DNA from: Spirochaetales bacterium | GTDB lineage: Bacteria; Spirochaetota; Spirochaetia; DSM-27196; PWMO01 | Direction: 5' to 3' | Assembly (NCBI GenBank): GCA_007123465.1 | Contig: SKLB01000072.1 | Location: 1 to 9,242, forward strand | DNA length: 9,242 nt | Shown here: piece after piece, positions 1-6,999 of the stretch | Layout: every line of letters starts with the position of its first letter | Position numbering within the stretch: position 1 is the first letter of the stretch | Position numbers and translations under genes: made by a program | The notes under the pieces: generated by a model | Databases searched by the model: none | The model's input: only the letters and a program-made list of their open reading frames with translations | Told to the model about the DNA's origin: nothing

Positions 1-51
1 ACCCGGGTTGCGCTTGCCCCGCGGGCGCTGCCGGCGCATCTGGCAGCTTAG
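1..51 (+). CDS. possible C-terminal end of an upstream gene (partial)
   Basis: Read from base 1, this frame gives 16 codons ending at TAG 49-51. The tail is rich in Ala, Leu, Val and Pro (TRVALAPRALPAHLAA), and 11 of 16 third positions are G or C, as in the genes further right. The other two forward frames stay open longer, but give Cys/Arg/Trp-rich or Pro/Thr-rich strings more typical of non-coding frames in GC-rich DNA. The piece is far too short to name a family, and the region could equally be non-coding. Confidence 0.33.
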   Translation, partial: TRVALAPRALPAHLAA

Positions 52-57
52 CGCTGC
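43..57. repeat. short inverted repeat over the first stop codon
   Basis: GCAGC (43-47) and GCTGC (53-57) can pair around a 5-nt loop that contains the TAG at 49-51. No run of T follows, so it is a poor match to an intrinsic terminator. It may be chance in GC-rich sequence. Confidence 0.25.
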
Positions 58-90
58 TTCACACCACAGAACCGGTCCCCACAACCCCTT

Positions 91-110
91 GCCGTGCGCT
101 ATGCCACGGC
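91..110. repeat. inverted repeat GCCGTG-N8-CACGGC
   Basis: Perfect 6-bp arms (91-96 and 105-110) surround an 8-nt centre in the non-coding stretch before xylA. It could be the stem of a transcript end for the upstream gene, or a protein-binding site. The absence of a T tract argues against a Rho-independent terminator. The rest of 52-147 shows no gene: the only ATG frame (101-178, 25 codons) has no ribosome binding site and a low-complexity product. Confidence 0.35.
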
Positions 111-147
111 CTCAGGCTGCAGCTCCGGCGGGTGCCCACGGCGGGGT

Positions 148-165
148 CCAAAAGCACATTTTTGG
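148..165. repeat. palindrome CCAAAA-N6-TTTTGG upstream of xylA
   Basis: Perfect 6-bp arms (148-153, 160-165) surround the centre GCACAT. The right arm runs into the 17-nt motif at 156-172 that recurs upstream of the minus-strand gene at the right end. Its 18-bp operator-like geometry lies about 100 bp upstream of the predicted xylA transcription start. A regulatory role is inferred only. Confidence 0.35.
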
Positions 166-172
166 CACCAGT
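156..172 (+). promoter_or_regulatory. copy 1 of a shared 17-nt upstream motif
   Basis: ACATTTTTGGCACCAGT reads toward xylA and ends about 93 bp before its predicted transcription start. The same 17 bases, with one change (T to C at base 8), occur at 9167-9151 reading toward the minus-strand GGDEF-like gene. Both copies are non-coding and in the same orientation relative to the gene they precede. A shared regulator site is the obvious reading; chance is not excluded. Confidence 0.4.
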
Positions 173-180
173 CAATAACG

Positions 181-198
181 GATTCGCGATAGCGAGTC
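181..198. promoter_or_regulatory. inverted repeat, candidate operator upstream of xylA
   Basis: GATTCGC (181-187) and GCGAGTC (192-198) are inverted arms around GATA, with one mismatch (a G-U pair if in RNA). The repeat is centred about 75 bp upstream of the predicted xylA transcription start, just before the A/T-rich UP-like element. A ROK repressor gene lies directly after xylA, so an operator role is plausible. Its distance from the -35 box is longer than usual for simple repression. Confidence 0.35.
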
Positions 199-205
199 AG
201 ACTTC

Positions 206-257
206 ATAAAAGGTTTTTAGAAAGTTTATTGCGGTTTGCCCCGAGCGGGTGTATCAT
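206..257 (+). promoter_or_regulatory. xylA promoter with UP-like element
   Basis: The -35 candidate is TTGCGG (229-234) and the -10 is TATCAT (252-257), with an ideal 17-bp spacer. Just upstream, 206-227 is strikingly A/T-rich for this DNA and fits the E. coli UP-element pattern (NNAAAWWTWTTTTNNNAAANNN) with few mismatches. It falls at about -59 to -38 if transcription starts near 264-265. That start lies at the xylA ribosome binding site, leaving a leader of only about 13 nt. A short CCCG-AG-CGGG palindrome (240-249) sits inside the spacer and is a possible repressor contact. Confidence 0.6.
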
Positions 258-264
258 GAGCCAT

Positions 265-270
265 GGAGGA
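265..270 (+). promoter_or_regulatory. xylA ribosome binding site that decides the start
   Basis: GGAGGA lies 7 nt before ATG 278 and 4 nt before ATG 275. It overlaps the upstream in-frame ATG at 263, so it cannot serve that codon. Together with the promoter position, this points to 278 as the start. Confidence 0.75.
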
Positions 271-277
271 CAGCATG

Positions 278-1588
278 ATGAACGAGTTTTTTCCCGACAT
301 ACCAAGAATCCCGTTTGAAGGGCCGGAGTCCAGGAACCCGCTGGCGTTCAAGTTCTATCAAAGCGACAAGAAGGTTGGCGACAAGACGATGGAGCAGCAC
401 CTGCGTTTCTCGGTGGCGTACTGGCACACTATGACCGGTACCGGGTCCGATCCGTTTGGCGTTGGTGCTAATCTGCGGCCGTGGCTCTCGATTAGCGATC
501 CGATGGAACAGGCGCGGGCGCGCATGCGGGCCTGTTTCGAAATCCTCGAAAAACTACAAGTGCCGTACTTCTGTTTCCACGATCGCGATATTGCCCCCGA
601 GGGCGAAACGTTGCGTCAGACCAACAAGAATCTCGATCAGATTGTCGAGCAGACCAGGGAATTGATCGGCAGCAGCGGCAAGAAGCTGCTGTGGGGTACC
701 GCCTGCCTGTTCAACCATCCGCGCTATGTGCACGGCGCGGCAACATCGTGCAACGCCGAGGTTTTTGCCTACGCCGCTGCGCAGGTCAAGAAGGCAATCG
801 AGGTGACCCACTACCTCGGCGGCCAGAACTACGTCTTCTGGGGCGGACGCGAGGGATACGATACGTTGCTGAATACCGACATGGGACTCGAGCTCGACAA
901 CCTGGCCCGTTTTCTGCACATGGCGGTGGACTACGCCAGACAGATCGGCTTCAAGGGGCAGTTCCTGATCGAGCCCAAGCCCAAAGAGCCAACCGTACAC
1001 CAGTACGACTCCGATGTGGAGGCGTGCCTGAACTTCCTGCGCAAGTACGATCTGATGGATCACTTCAAGATCAACATCGAACAGAACCACGCGATCCTTG
1101 CCGGACACACCTACCAGCACGAGATCTACACCGCGCGCATCAACGGTGTGCTCGGCAGCCTGGATGCCAACGAGGGTGACTACCTGCTTGGCTGGGATAC
1201 CGATCAGATGGCTACCAACATCTATGAAGCGGTATTTGTACTCTACGAGGTGCTGAAGGCCGGGGGACTCGAACCGGGCGGCCTCAATTTCGACGCCAAG
1301 CTGCGGCGCCCGAGTTTTGAGCCCGACGATATCTTCATCGGCCACGTTGCAGCCATGGATACCTACGCGCGCGCGCTGGAGGTTGCGCACAGGCTGTTCT
1401 CCGCTGGTGAGATCGAAGAGTTCATCGCCGAGCGCTACAAGAGTTTTGGTGAAGGAATCGGCAAGCAGATTGTCGATGGCTCGGTGGGGTTTACAGAGCT
1501 CGAAACGTACGCGATGGAGCACGATCAGATCAGCAACCGTTCAGGCCGGCGCGAGATGCTCGAAGCGATCATCAATCGCTACATCTGA
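278..1588 (+). CDS. xylA: xylose isomerase, class II
   Basis: Converts D-xylose to D-xylulose in the cytoplasm (and can isomerise glucose). It uses two divalent metals and normally acts as a homotetrameric TIM barrel. The 436-residue product from ATG 278 has the expected active site: catalytic His101 and Asp104 in FHDRD, substrate-pocket Trp49 and Trp188, Lys234, and metal ligands Glu232, Glu268, His271, Asp296, Asp307, Asp309 and Asp339. With this start these residues carry the same numbers as in E. coli XylA, which supports 278 over the in-frame ATG at 263 or 275. The N-terminus (MNEFFPDIP, then FEGPESRNPLAFKFY) is typical of class II enzymes, including the Thermotoga one. The gene is intact, with its own promoter. 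A ROK regulator follows 8 nt downstream, probably co-transcribed. No xylulokinase gene is in the window. Confidence 0.98.
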   Translation: MNEFFPDIPRIPFEGPESRNPLAFKFYQSDKKVGDKTMEQHLRFSVAYWHTMTGTGSDPFGVGANLRPWLSISDPMEQARARMRACFEILEKLQVPYFCFHDRDIAPEGETLRQTNKNLDQIVEQTRELIGSSGKKLLWGTACLFNHPRYVHGAATSCNAEVFAYAAAQVKKAIEVTHYLGGQNYVFWGGREGYDTLLNTDMGLELDNLARFLHMAVDYARQIGFKGQFLIEPKPKEPTVHQYDSDVEACLNFLRKYDLMDHFKINIEQNHAILAGHTYQHEIYTARINGVLGSLDANEGDYLLGWDTDQMATNIYEAVFVLYEVLKAGGLEPGGLNFDAKLRRPSFEPDDIFIGHVAAMDTYARALEVAHRLFSAGEIEEFIAERYKSFGEGIGKQIVDGSVGFTELETYAMEHDQISNRSGRREMLEAIINRYI

Positions 1589-1596
1589 CCGTCCCG

Positions 1597-2727
1597 GTGT
1601 CCGCACTGCAGTTGACCGCCGCCGAATCCAGGCTGCTGGAGCTGCTGCGCCGCCAACGTGCGCTGACGGCCTCGGAAGCCGCGCGTCTGTTGGCGCTGAG
1701 TGTACCGACGGTAACCGCTCAGCTGCGGTCGCTTGCCAATGCCGGACTGGTACGCGCCGATAGCTACGCCGAATCATCGGGCGGCCGGCGGCCGCTGCGC
1801 TACACCTTCCAGCCGGGTGCGGTGCTGGCGGTTGGCGTAGCGGTCTGGCCCGGCACTATCCAGGTGCTGACCTGCGACCTCGACCTGGTAACGCTGCACA
1901 GCCGCAGTTCTGCGCTGCCCGGACCGTTGTCCGCGCAGCGTCTGCGCCGCGCCGTTGTCGACCGCGTCGAGCAGGAGCTGGCGTGGCTGGCGCAGTCGCG
2001 ATCGACAGCTGCGGCGGACCCGATTGGTGTTGGGGTGAGCCTGCCTGGTGTGGTCGATACCGAGCGCGGCGTGCTGGTAGTAGCGCCAAACCTCTTCATG
2101 TCCGGCGTTTTGCTCAGCGAGTTCGGCCTGCCGCTACCGGTACTCTTCGAGAATGAAGCCAACGCCGCGGCGCTGGGCGAGACCTACTGCCGGCCGCGCC
2201 CACGCGGAGAGAGCCTGGCGTTTGTGTCGGTATCCCACGGCGTTGGTGTGGGGATTGTATTCGATGGCCGGCTTCATCGCGGAGCGAGTTGGCGCGCCGG
2301 CGAGTTTGGGCACGTTGCGATCCCTGGCGGCAGGCGCCGCTGCAACTGCGGCCGTAGCGGCTGCTGGGAGCAATACGCGTCACAGACCGCGCTGCTGCGC
2401 CGTTTTCGCGGCCGCGGTGCCGCACGGATGGAGCGGTTTCTGCAAGCTCTGAACGCCAACTCGACCGCCGCGGATAGCAGCCTCGAGCGCTATCTCGACC
2501 ATTTCTCGCTGGGACTGCAAAACGTTGTCAGCTGCCTCGATCCGGATGAAATTGTGATCGGCGGCGCGGTTTCCGCGATTGGCGAACCTCTGAGCGAGGG
2601 CCTGCGTCGACGGCTTTCGGCAGCCCCGATGGTCTCGCCGGCACCGTTGATCGGGCTGTCGCGCCTGGGGTTACAGGCTTCCGCGCTGGGCGCGGCGGCG
2701 CTGCACCTGAGGCGGTTGTTCGAATAG
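1597..2727 (+). CDS. ROK-family transcriptional regulator, XylR/NagC-like
   Basis: Probable sugar-responsive repressor of xylA and itself. Residues about 5-60 form a winged helix-turn-helix (TASEAARLLALSVPTVTAQLRSL, then a GGRRP turn). The rest is the ROK fold, with a sugar-contact motif EFGH (236-239) and a zinc site of His239 plus Cys249, Cys251 and Cys256 in CNCGRSGCWE. The ROK kinase catalytic Asp is replaced by Glu187 in NEANAAA, and the ATP-binding loop (SHGVGVG, about 213-219) is atypical. Both fit a regulator rather than a sugar kinase. The length (376) is usual for ROK repressors. It starts with GTG 8 nt after the xylA stop, without a clear ribosome binding site, so translational coupling to xylA is likely. 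Xylose as effector is inferred from position; another sugar is possible. Confidence 0.92.
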   Translation: MSALQLTAAESRLLELLRRQRALTASEAARLLALSVPTVTAQLRSLANAGLVRADSYAESSGGRRPLRYTFQPGAVLAVGVAVWPGTIQVLTCDLDLVTLHSRSSALPGPLSAQRLRRAVVDRVEQELAWLAQSRSTAAADPIGVGVSLPGVVDTERGVLVVAPNLFMSGVLLSEFGLPLPVLFENEANAAALGETYCRPRPRGESLAFVSVSHGVGVGIVFDGRLHRGASWRAGEFGHVAIPGGRRRCNCGRSGCWEQYASQTALLRRFRGRGAARMERFLQALNANSTAADSSLERYLDHFSLGLQNVVSCLDPDEIVIGGAVSAIGEPLSEGLRRRLSAAPMVSPAPLIGLSRLGLQASALGAAALHLRRLFE

Positions 2728-2757
2728 AACGCCCCTCTGTTTTCTTATGCGGCGCTG

Positions 2758-2766
2758 TGGTATGGT
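2758..2766 (+). promoter_or_regulatory. candidate extended -10 promoter for rnz
   Basis: TGGTATGGT reads as an extended -10 (TG-N-TATGGT). No good -35 lies upstream (TGTTTT at 2738-2743, 17-bp spacing). Transcription would begin near 2773, so the rnz mRNA would have a leader of 4-10 nt and no ribosome binding site. The alternative is read-through from the xylA unit, since no terminator is visible between 2727 and 2777. Confidence 0.4.
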
Positions 2767-2776
2767 CGCTTCAGTC

Positions 2777-3715
2777 ATGAATATGGAAGCTTTCGTACTC
2801 GGTTCCGGCGGCATGATGCCGCTGCCCGGTAGACATCTGACATCGGTGCTGTTACGCCGCGAGGGTGAGCTGTTTCTCTTCGATTGCGGTGAAGGCACAC
2901 AGGTCTCGCTGCGCGCGCTCAATCTGAAGTGGAAGAAGATCGACGCGATCTTCATCAGCCATACACATGCCGACCATGTTACCGGACTGCCGGGCATGAT
3001 GATGCTCTCAGCCCAGGTTGACCGCAGTGATCCACTGTACATCATAGGGCCACCGCGCATCCGCGAGTTTGTCGAGGCCAGCCGCCGCGTGCTCGAAATG
3101 TACATCAACTTCGAGATTATCGTGCAGGAGATTGAGAACCCGCTGCAACCCACGGTGGTGTACCGGGGCGACGCCTTTGTGGTGCGCTCTGTTCCGCTGC
3201 GGCATACCCGCGTCTGCGTCGGCTATATTCTGGAAGAGGAGCCCAGACCGGGGGTCTTCTACCCGGAAAAGGCCGGCGAACTGGGAGTGCCGCGCGGTCC
3301 GCAGTGGTCGCTGCTGCAGCGGGGGCAGAGTGTCGAGCTTTCCGATGGACGCATCGTTCAGCCGCACGAGGTGATGGGCGGTGCGCGGCGCGGGCGCAAG
3401 TTCTCCTACATAACCGACACATTGCCGATAAACGGGATTGCCAAAGAGGTTGAGAATTCCGATCTTCTGATATGCGAAGGGATGTTTGAACGCAGCTTGA
3501 GCGAGGCGTCGTATCAGAAGAAGCATATGACCGCCGAGGATGCAGGCAAGCTGGCCCGCGACGCCGGCGGGGTTCGGAAGATGGGATTGATTCACTACAG
3601 TCCGCGCTATACAAACCGCGATCTGAAGATACTCGAACGCGAGGCGCGCGAGCACTTTCCCAATTCGTTTCTTACCAGGGATCGCCAGACAATCCCGATT
3701 CCGTACGACGACTGA
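2777..3715 (+). CDS. rnz: ribonuclease Z (tRNA 3' endonuclease)
   Basis: Zinc-dependent metallo-beta-lactamase-fold endonuclease that cuts the 3' trailer of tRNA precursors in the cytoplasm. Numbered from ATG 2777 (312 residues): the zinc motif HTHADH is at 62-67, with further ligands expected at His143 (PLRHT), Asp214 (YITDT) and His273 (LIHYSPRY). The conserved HMTAEDA segment is near 250-256. The insert around 168-182, with the GP motif and a downstream Gly, fits the flexible tRNA-binding arm. Length is normal for the short bacterial form. An in-frame ATG at 2747 lies upstream of the predicted transcription start and adds ten residues before the usual first strand. ATG 2783 (MEAFVLGSGG) matches the family N-terminus best, but 2777 is equally possible. 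The ABC operon begins 15 nt after its stop and is probably read through. Confidence 0.95.
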   Translation: MNMEAFVLGSGGMMPLPGRHLTSVLLRREGELFLFDCGEGTQVSLRALNLKWKKIDAIFISHTHADHVTGLPGMMMLSAQVDRSDPLYIIGPPRIREFVEASRRVLEMYINFEIIVQEIENPLQPTVVYRGDAFVVRSVPLRHTRVCVGYILEEEPRPGVFYPEKAGELGVPRGPQWSLLQRGQSVELSDGRIVQPHEVMGGARRGRKFSYITDTLPINGIAKEVENSDLLICEGMFERSLSEASYQKKHMTAEDAGKLARDAGGVRKMGLIHYSPRYTNRDLKILEREAREHFPNSFLTRDRQTIPIPYDD

Positions 3716-3730
3716 CAACGAGACACGCGT

Positions 3731-4732
3731 ATGATCGAACTGGTGGAAGTTCACAAAAGCTACGGCAGCGTCAAGGCGGTAGACGGCGTATCGTTTGCGG
3801 TTGACTCGGGAGAGATTTTCGGCCTGCTCGGCCCCAACGGTGCCGGCAAGACTACCATTCTCAAGATTCTGACCGGTTATCATTTTGCCGATTCGGGCAG
3901 CGCTCGAGTTGCACGTCAGGATATCTGCAGCCATCCGCTATCGGTTAAACAGAAGCTCGGCTATCTGCCGGAGAACGCGCCGCTCTACAACGACTTCACC
4001 GTTGCGGAATATCTGCGCTTTGTGGCGCGTGCGCGCCGGGTGCCGTCCGAGCGGCAGCAGCGCCGCTGCGCTTTTGCGATCCAGCAGTGCGGACTGCAGG
4101 ACGTTGTACAGCGACCGATTGCCGAGCTCTCCAGGGGCTTCCGTCAGCGCACCGGACTGGCACAGGCGATTCTGCACGATCCCGAGATTCTGATTCTTGA
4201 CGAGCCGACCAGCGGTCTCGATCCCAATCAGATTCTCGAGATTCGACGCCTGATTCGCACGCTCGGCCGTAGTAAGACCGTAATCCTGTCGACGCACATC
4301 ATGCAGGAGGTTGAAGCAGTCTGTGACCGGGTCCTGATCCTGAACAAGGGTAGAATTGCGGCAACCGGAACGGCGGCTCAGATCAGCGCCGAGTTTGCCG
4401 GTGGAGAGCGCTTCGCTATCAGTGTGATTGCGCCGGCGGGCACCGACCAGCGCGTGTTCGACGATATCGAGCGGCTGGCGGGGGTCCAGCACGTACAGAT
4501 CAGCCGGCTGGAGCGGACGGTGCGCATCTCGGCGGAGGTTTCGCTGGAGCCGCCGGCGGCCACAGGCGGCGGGCAGGATGGCAGCGCGGCCGAGCCTGAT
4601 CTGCGCAACGCTATCGACTACGACGCTGGAGCGGCTCTTTTCGACTGGGCGGTGGCGCGTGGCGTGCGCATAGCCGAGCTGAGACCGCTGCGGCGCAGTC
4701 TCGAGGAGTTGTTTGTGGAGCTGACCCGATGA
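3731..4732 (+). CDS. ABC transporter ATP-binding protein, GldA-like
   Basis: Cytoplasmic ATPase that should drive the membrane permease encoded next. Of 333 residues, the first 220 or so are the nucleotide-binding domain. Walker A is GPNGAGKT (34-41), Walker B ILILDEP (153-159) with catalytic Glu158, D-loop SGLD (161-164) and switch His189. The signature is LSRGFRQR (133-140) rather than LSGGQ, and the Q-loop position is Glu81 (GYLPEN) rather than Gln. Both variants are familiar in the GldA/CcmA-type export branch. Residues about 225-333 form an extra C-terminal domain with a low-complexity Gly/Ala/Pro stretch (273-290), role unknown. There is no strong ribosome binding site; it sits 15 nt after rnz. 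Its last 4 bases overlap the permease start (ATGA). Substrate cannot be told from sequence. Confidence 0.95.
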   Translation: MIELVEVHKSYGSVKAVDGVSFAVDSGEIFGLLGPNGAGKTTILKILTGYHFADSGSARVARQDICSHPLSVKQKLGYLPENAPLYNDFTVAEYLRFVARARRVPSERQQRRCAFAIQQCGLQDVVQRPIAELSRGFRQRTGLAQAILHDPEILILDEPTSGLDPNQILEIRRLIRTLGRSKTVILSTHIMQEVEAVCDRVLILNKGRIAATGTAAQISAEFAGGERFAISVIAPAGTDQRVFDDIERLAGVQHVQISRLERTVRISAEVSLEPPAATGGGQDGSAAEPDLRNAIDYDAGAALFDWAVARGVRIAELRPLRRSLEELFVELTR

Positions 4733-5451
4733 ACCCGATCGCTGTCATTGTGCGAAAGGAACTGCACTCGTACTTCAACTCGGCGGTGGCCTATATCGTG
4801 GTAACGCTGTTCCTGGCATTGACATCGGTCTGGTTCTTTGCGGTCTACCGGTTTGCGGCACGGGATTTTGCCTCGCTGCGCGGCTACTTTGCCGTAATGC
4901 CGTTTCTGTTTGTGGTGCTGCTGCCGGCAATCAGCATGCGCAGCTGGGCCGAGGAGCACACTAGCGGCACCGCCGAGCTGCTGTTGACCATGCCGTTCAG
5001 CGAGCTGCAGCTGGTACTGGGGAAGTTTCTGGCTGCGTTGCTGCTGGTCATTATCATGCTGGCCTTGACCGTGACGGTACCCTTGACCGTCGTGCCGCTG
5101 GGCCGCTTTGAAACCGGTGAGATCGTGGGACAGTACGTGGGAACGCTGCTGCTGGCGTGCGTGGGAATCTCGCTGGGACAGTTTGTCTCGTCGCTGTCGC
5201 GCAACCAGATATCGGCGTTTCTGATCAGTGCGCTGGTGCTGCTGTTGATCACGCTGCTGCACGTGGTCACTGCCGTGGCCCACCTGCCGCGCGGGGCGGC
5301 TGCGGTCATCAACCACCTGTCGCTGCTCCATCACTACCACGCTTTTGAGCGCGGATTGATAGATTCGCGCGCTGTAGTGTACTACCTGCTGCTGAGCGTT
5401 GGGTTTCTCTATCTCAATGCCAAGACGCTGCTGTTGAGGAAATGGAGCTAG
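4729..5451 (+). CDS. ABC-2 type permease, GldF-like
   Basis: Inner-membrane subunit of the ABC complex, 240 residues with about six hydrophobic spans (approximately 19-41, 54-70, 99-125, 134-156, 160-183, 216-230). After the second span it carries the loop MRSWAEEHTSGTAELLLTMP (70-89) followed by GKF, the hallmark of GldF/NosY-like permeases that contact the ATPase. The start codon overlaps the ATPase stop (ATGA 4729-4732), with TGGAG 8 nt upstream inside the ATPase gene, so the two should be made in step. A single permease gene implies a homodimer. Export rather than import is inferred from the family and the absence of a binding-protein gene. Confidence 0.92.
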   Translation: MNPIAVIVRKELHSYFNSAVAYIVVTLFLALTSVWFFAVYRFAARDFASLRGYFAVMPFLFVVLLPAISMRSWAEEHTSGTAELLLTMPFSELQLVLGKFLAALLLVIIMLALTVTVPLTVVPLGRFETGEIVGQYVGTLLLACVGISLGQFVSSLSRNQISAFLISALVLLLITLLHVVTAVAHLPRGAAAVINHLSLLHHYHAFERGLIDSRAVVYYLLLSVGFLYLNAKTLLLRKWS

Positions 5452-5457
5452 GGTTGT

Positions 5458-5464
5458 GGAGGTG
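5458..5464 (+). promoter_or_regulatory. strong ribosome binding site of the GldG-like gene
   Basis: GGAGGTG lies in the 18-nt gap after the permease stop, 5 nt before ATG 5470 and 8 nt before ATG 5473. It is the best Shine-Dalgarno site inside the operon, so this gene need not rely on coupling. The distance slightly favours the second ATG. Confidence 0.65.
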
Positions 5465-5469
5465 CAGCA

Positions 5470-6999
5470 ATGATGCGTAGACCACAGCACGTAGTTACCC
5501 TGCTGCTGACGCTGCTGGTTCTGGTCCTGACAGGGCTCAATTCGGCGTTCTACTTCGTGCGCCTGGACCTGACCGAGCAGCGCGTGTACTCTCTCTCCGC
5601 AGTCTCGCGCGCGCTGGTGCGCGAAATACCCGATAGCGCGCGGATAACCTTCTACCTTTCCGATCGGCTGCGCACACAGGCGGTGGAGACCGAACAGATC
5701 GTGGATCTGCTCTACGAATACGCAGCCCACTCACGCGGAACTATCGATGTAGAGGTTGTTGATCCGGGCGCCGCCGGTGTCACCGCCGAGATCGAGCAGC
5801 TGGGGGTCATACCGCAACAGATTCAGCTGATCGAGCAGGACCAGCAGAGCGTGGCAACCGTCTACACCGGGATAGTGATCGAGTACCTTGACCGCACTCA
5901 TACGCTGCCGGTGGTAATAGATCCGCGTGTATTCGAGTACGAGCTGACCATTGCGCTGCGCAACCTGGTTCGAGACCATACGCCGCAGATCGGCATTCTG
6001 CTCGGCCGCGCTGATGAAGCGCTGGAGCGCGAATACCAGCTGAGCGCCTCTCGACTGTCGCGCAGATTCACGCTCAGGCGGTTAGCCGCCGCAGAACCGA
6101 TACCTCCGGATATCGATGCGCTGTTTGTGATCGGCGGCCGGGACCTCACCGCAGCCGATACCGCACTGATCAACGACTATCTGAGCCGCGGCGGATCGGC
6201 GCTCTTTGCTGTGGACGGGGTGAAGGTAGATCTCGAAACCGCCAACCTGGCGGCAGCGCCCGCGCCCCGGCGGCCGGTTGACGGGCTCCTGGAGGAGCAC
6301 GGGGTGAGGGTCCGCCGTGAGATTGTACTCGACGAGTATCACCGTTCTATTCCGGTGGCGCGCGCCGGCGGGGCCGGCACGTTTCAGTCGATAGAGCCGT
6401 ATCCGGCGTGGGTGTCGGTAGTCAACTACAACAGCGATCACCCGGTCAGTGCGCGGTTCACCGGCCTCGATCTATACTGGCCGAGCCCGCTCGACCTTGA
6501 TCCTGCGCTGGATTTTGAGATCCTGCTGCAATCCTCGTCGCGCGCGTGGCTGATGCAGGAGCCTTACATTACCAGTCCACTGCAACCGGCCGCGCTGCAG
6601 CGCGATGCGGCTGAAACCCGCGGGCGCTACGTGTTGGCGGCGGCCGGCGGCAGTCAGAATCAGGACCGCGGGCGCATCGTGGTGGTTGGAGATTCGGACT
6701 TTCTGAGCAATCTGCTGCAGTATACCAACAGCGTTCACAACGTCGACTTTGCCGAGAATCTGGCTGCGTGGCTGGCGCTCGATGACGAACTGCTGTCGCT
6801 GCGTACGCGAGCCGCGCGAGATGTACGCCTGAACCGGATCGAGGATCCCGCTGCGCGAAGACGTGTTGTGGGATTTGCCCAGCTGGTCAACGTCTACCTG
6901 ATACCACTGGCGGTGGTATTCTACGGTCTGGTGCGTTATCTGCGACGGCGCTCGCGGGTGCACGCAAAACCGCGCACTGAACGGAGTACCACGGCATGA
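5470..6999 (+). CDS. GldG-like ABC auxiliary protein (GIFT-type extracytoplasmic domain)
   Basis: Membrane-anchored partner of the ABC transporter, 509 residues. One N-terminal span (about 8-30) is followed by the family motif DLTEQRVYSLS (33-43), a large region expected outside the inner membrane (about 40-470), then a C-terminal span (about 472-490) and a basic tail (LRRRSR). The region near 215-250 (DALFVIGG, then RGGSALFAVDG) and VVVGDSDFLSN (404-414) match the layout of GldG proteins. Their periplasmic GIFT-like fold has been compared with IFT52 and proposed to bind carbohydrate. In gliding Bacteroidetes GldA, GldF and GldG form an ABC complex; here the gene content suggests a related transporter without evidence of gliding. 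Its stop overlaps the next start (ATGA 6996-6999). The function of non-gliding homologues is not established. Confidence 0.9.
   Translation: MMRRPQHVVTLLLTLLVLVLTGLNSAFYFVRLDLTEQRVYSLSAVSRALVREIPDSARITFYLSDRLRTQAVETEQIVDLLYEYAAHSRGTIDVEVVDPGAAGVTAEIEQLGVIPQQIQLIEQDQQSVATVYTGIVIEYLDRTHTLPVVIDPRVFEYELTIALRNLVRDHTPQIGILLGRADEALEREYQLSASRLSRRFTLRRLAAAEPIPPDIDALFVIGGRDLTAADTALINDYLSRGGSALFAVDGVKVDLETANLAAAPAPRRPVDGLLEEHGVRVRREIVLDEYHRSIPVARAGGAGTFQSIEPYPAWVSVVNYNSDHPVSARFTGLDLYWPSPLDLDPALDFEILLQSSSRAWLMQEPYITSPLQPAALQRDAAETRGRYVLAAAGGSQNQDRGRIVVVGDSDFLSNLLQYTNSVHNVDFAENLAAWLALDDELLSLRTRAARDVRLNRIEDPAARRRVVGFAQLVNVYLIPLAVVFYGLVRYLRRRSRVHAKPRTERSTTA

Noticed and set aside
101..178. Small 25-codon frame before xylA
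   Set aside because: No ribosome binding site, low-complexity Ala/Pro/Gly product, and upstream of the mapped promoter elements.
162..182. Sigma-54 promoter suggested by TTGGCAC
   Set aside because: The -24-like TGGCAC is present, but no GC occurs at the required distance for a -12 element. The second copy at 9167-9151 fails the same way.
52..205. Structured RNA or riboswitch ahead of xylA
   Set aside because: Several short inverted repeats are present, but the predicted xylA transcript starts near 264. I could not match the stretch to tmRNA, SRP RNA, RNase P RNA or a known riboswitch core.
554..1522. Long minus-strand open frame (322 codons) opposite xylA
   Set aside because: It lies entirely antisense to a clear xylose isomerase. 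Its product is unrecognisable, and such frames are a by-product of strong G/C third positions.
3008..3934. Minus-strand open frame (308 codons) opposite rnz and the ATPase start
   Set aside because: Antisense to conserved zinc-ligand and Walker A coding sequence, with no ribosome binding site or recognisable domain.
4618..5730. Minus-strand open frame (370 codons) opposite the permease
   Set aside because: The product is abnormally rich in Gln, Arg and His, the mirror image of Leu/Val/Ala codons of a membrane protein. It is a shadow.
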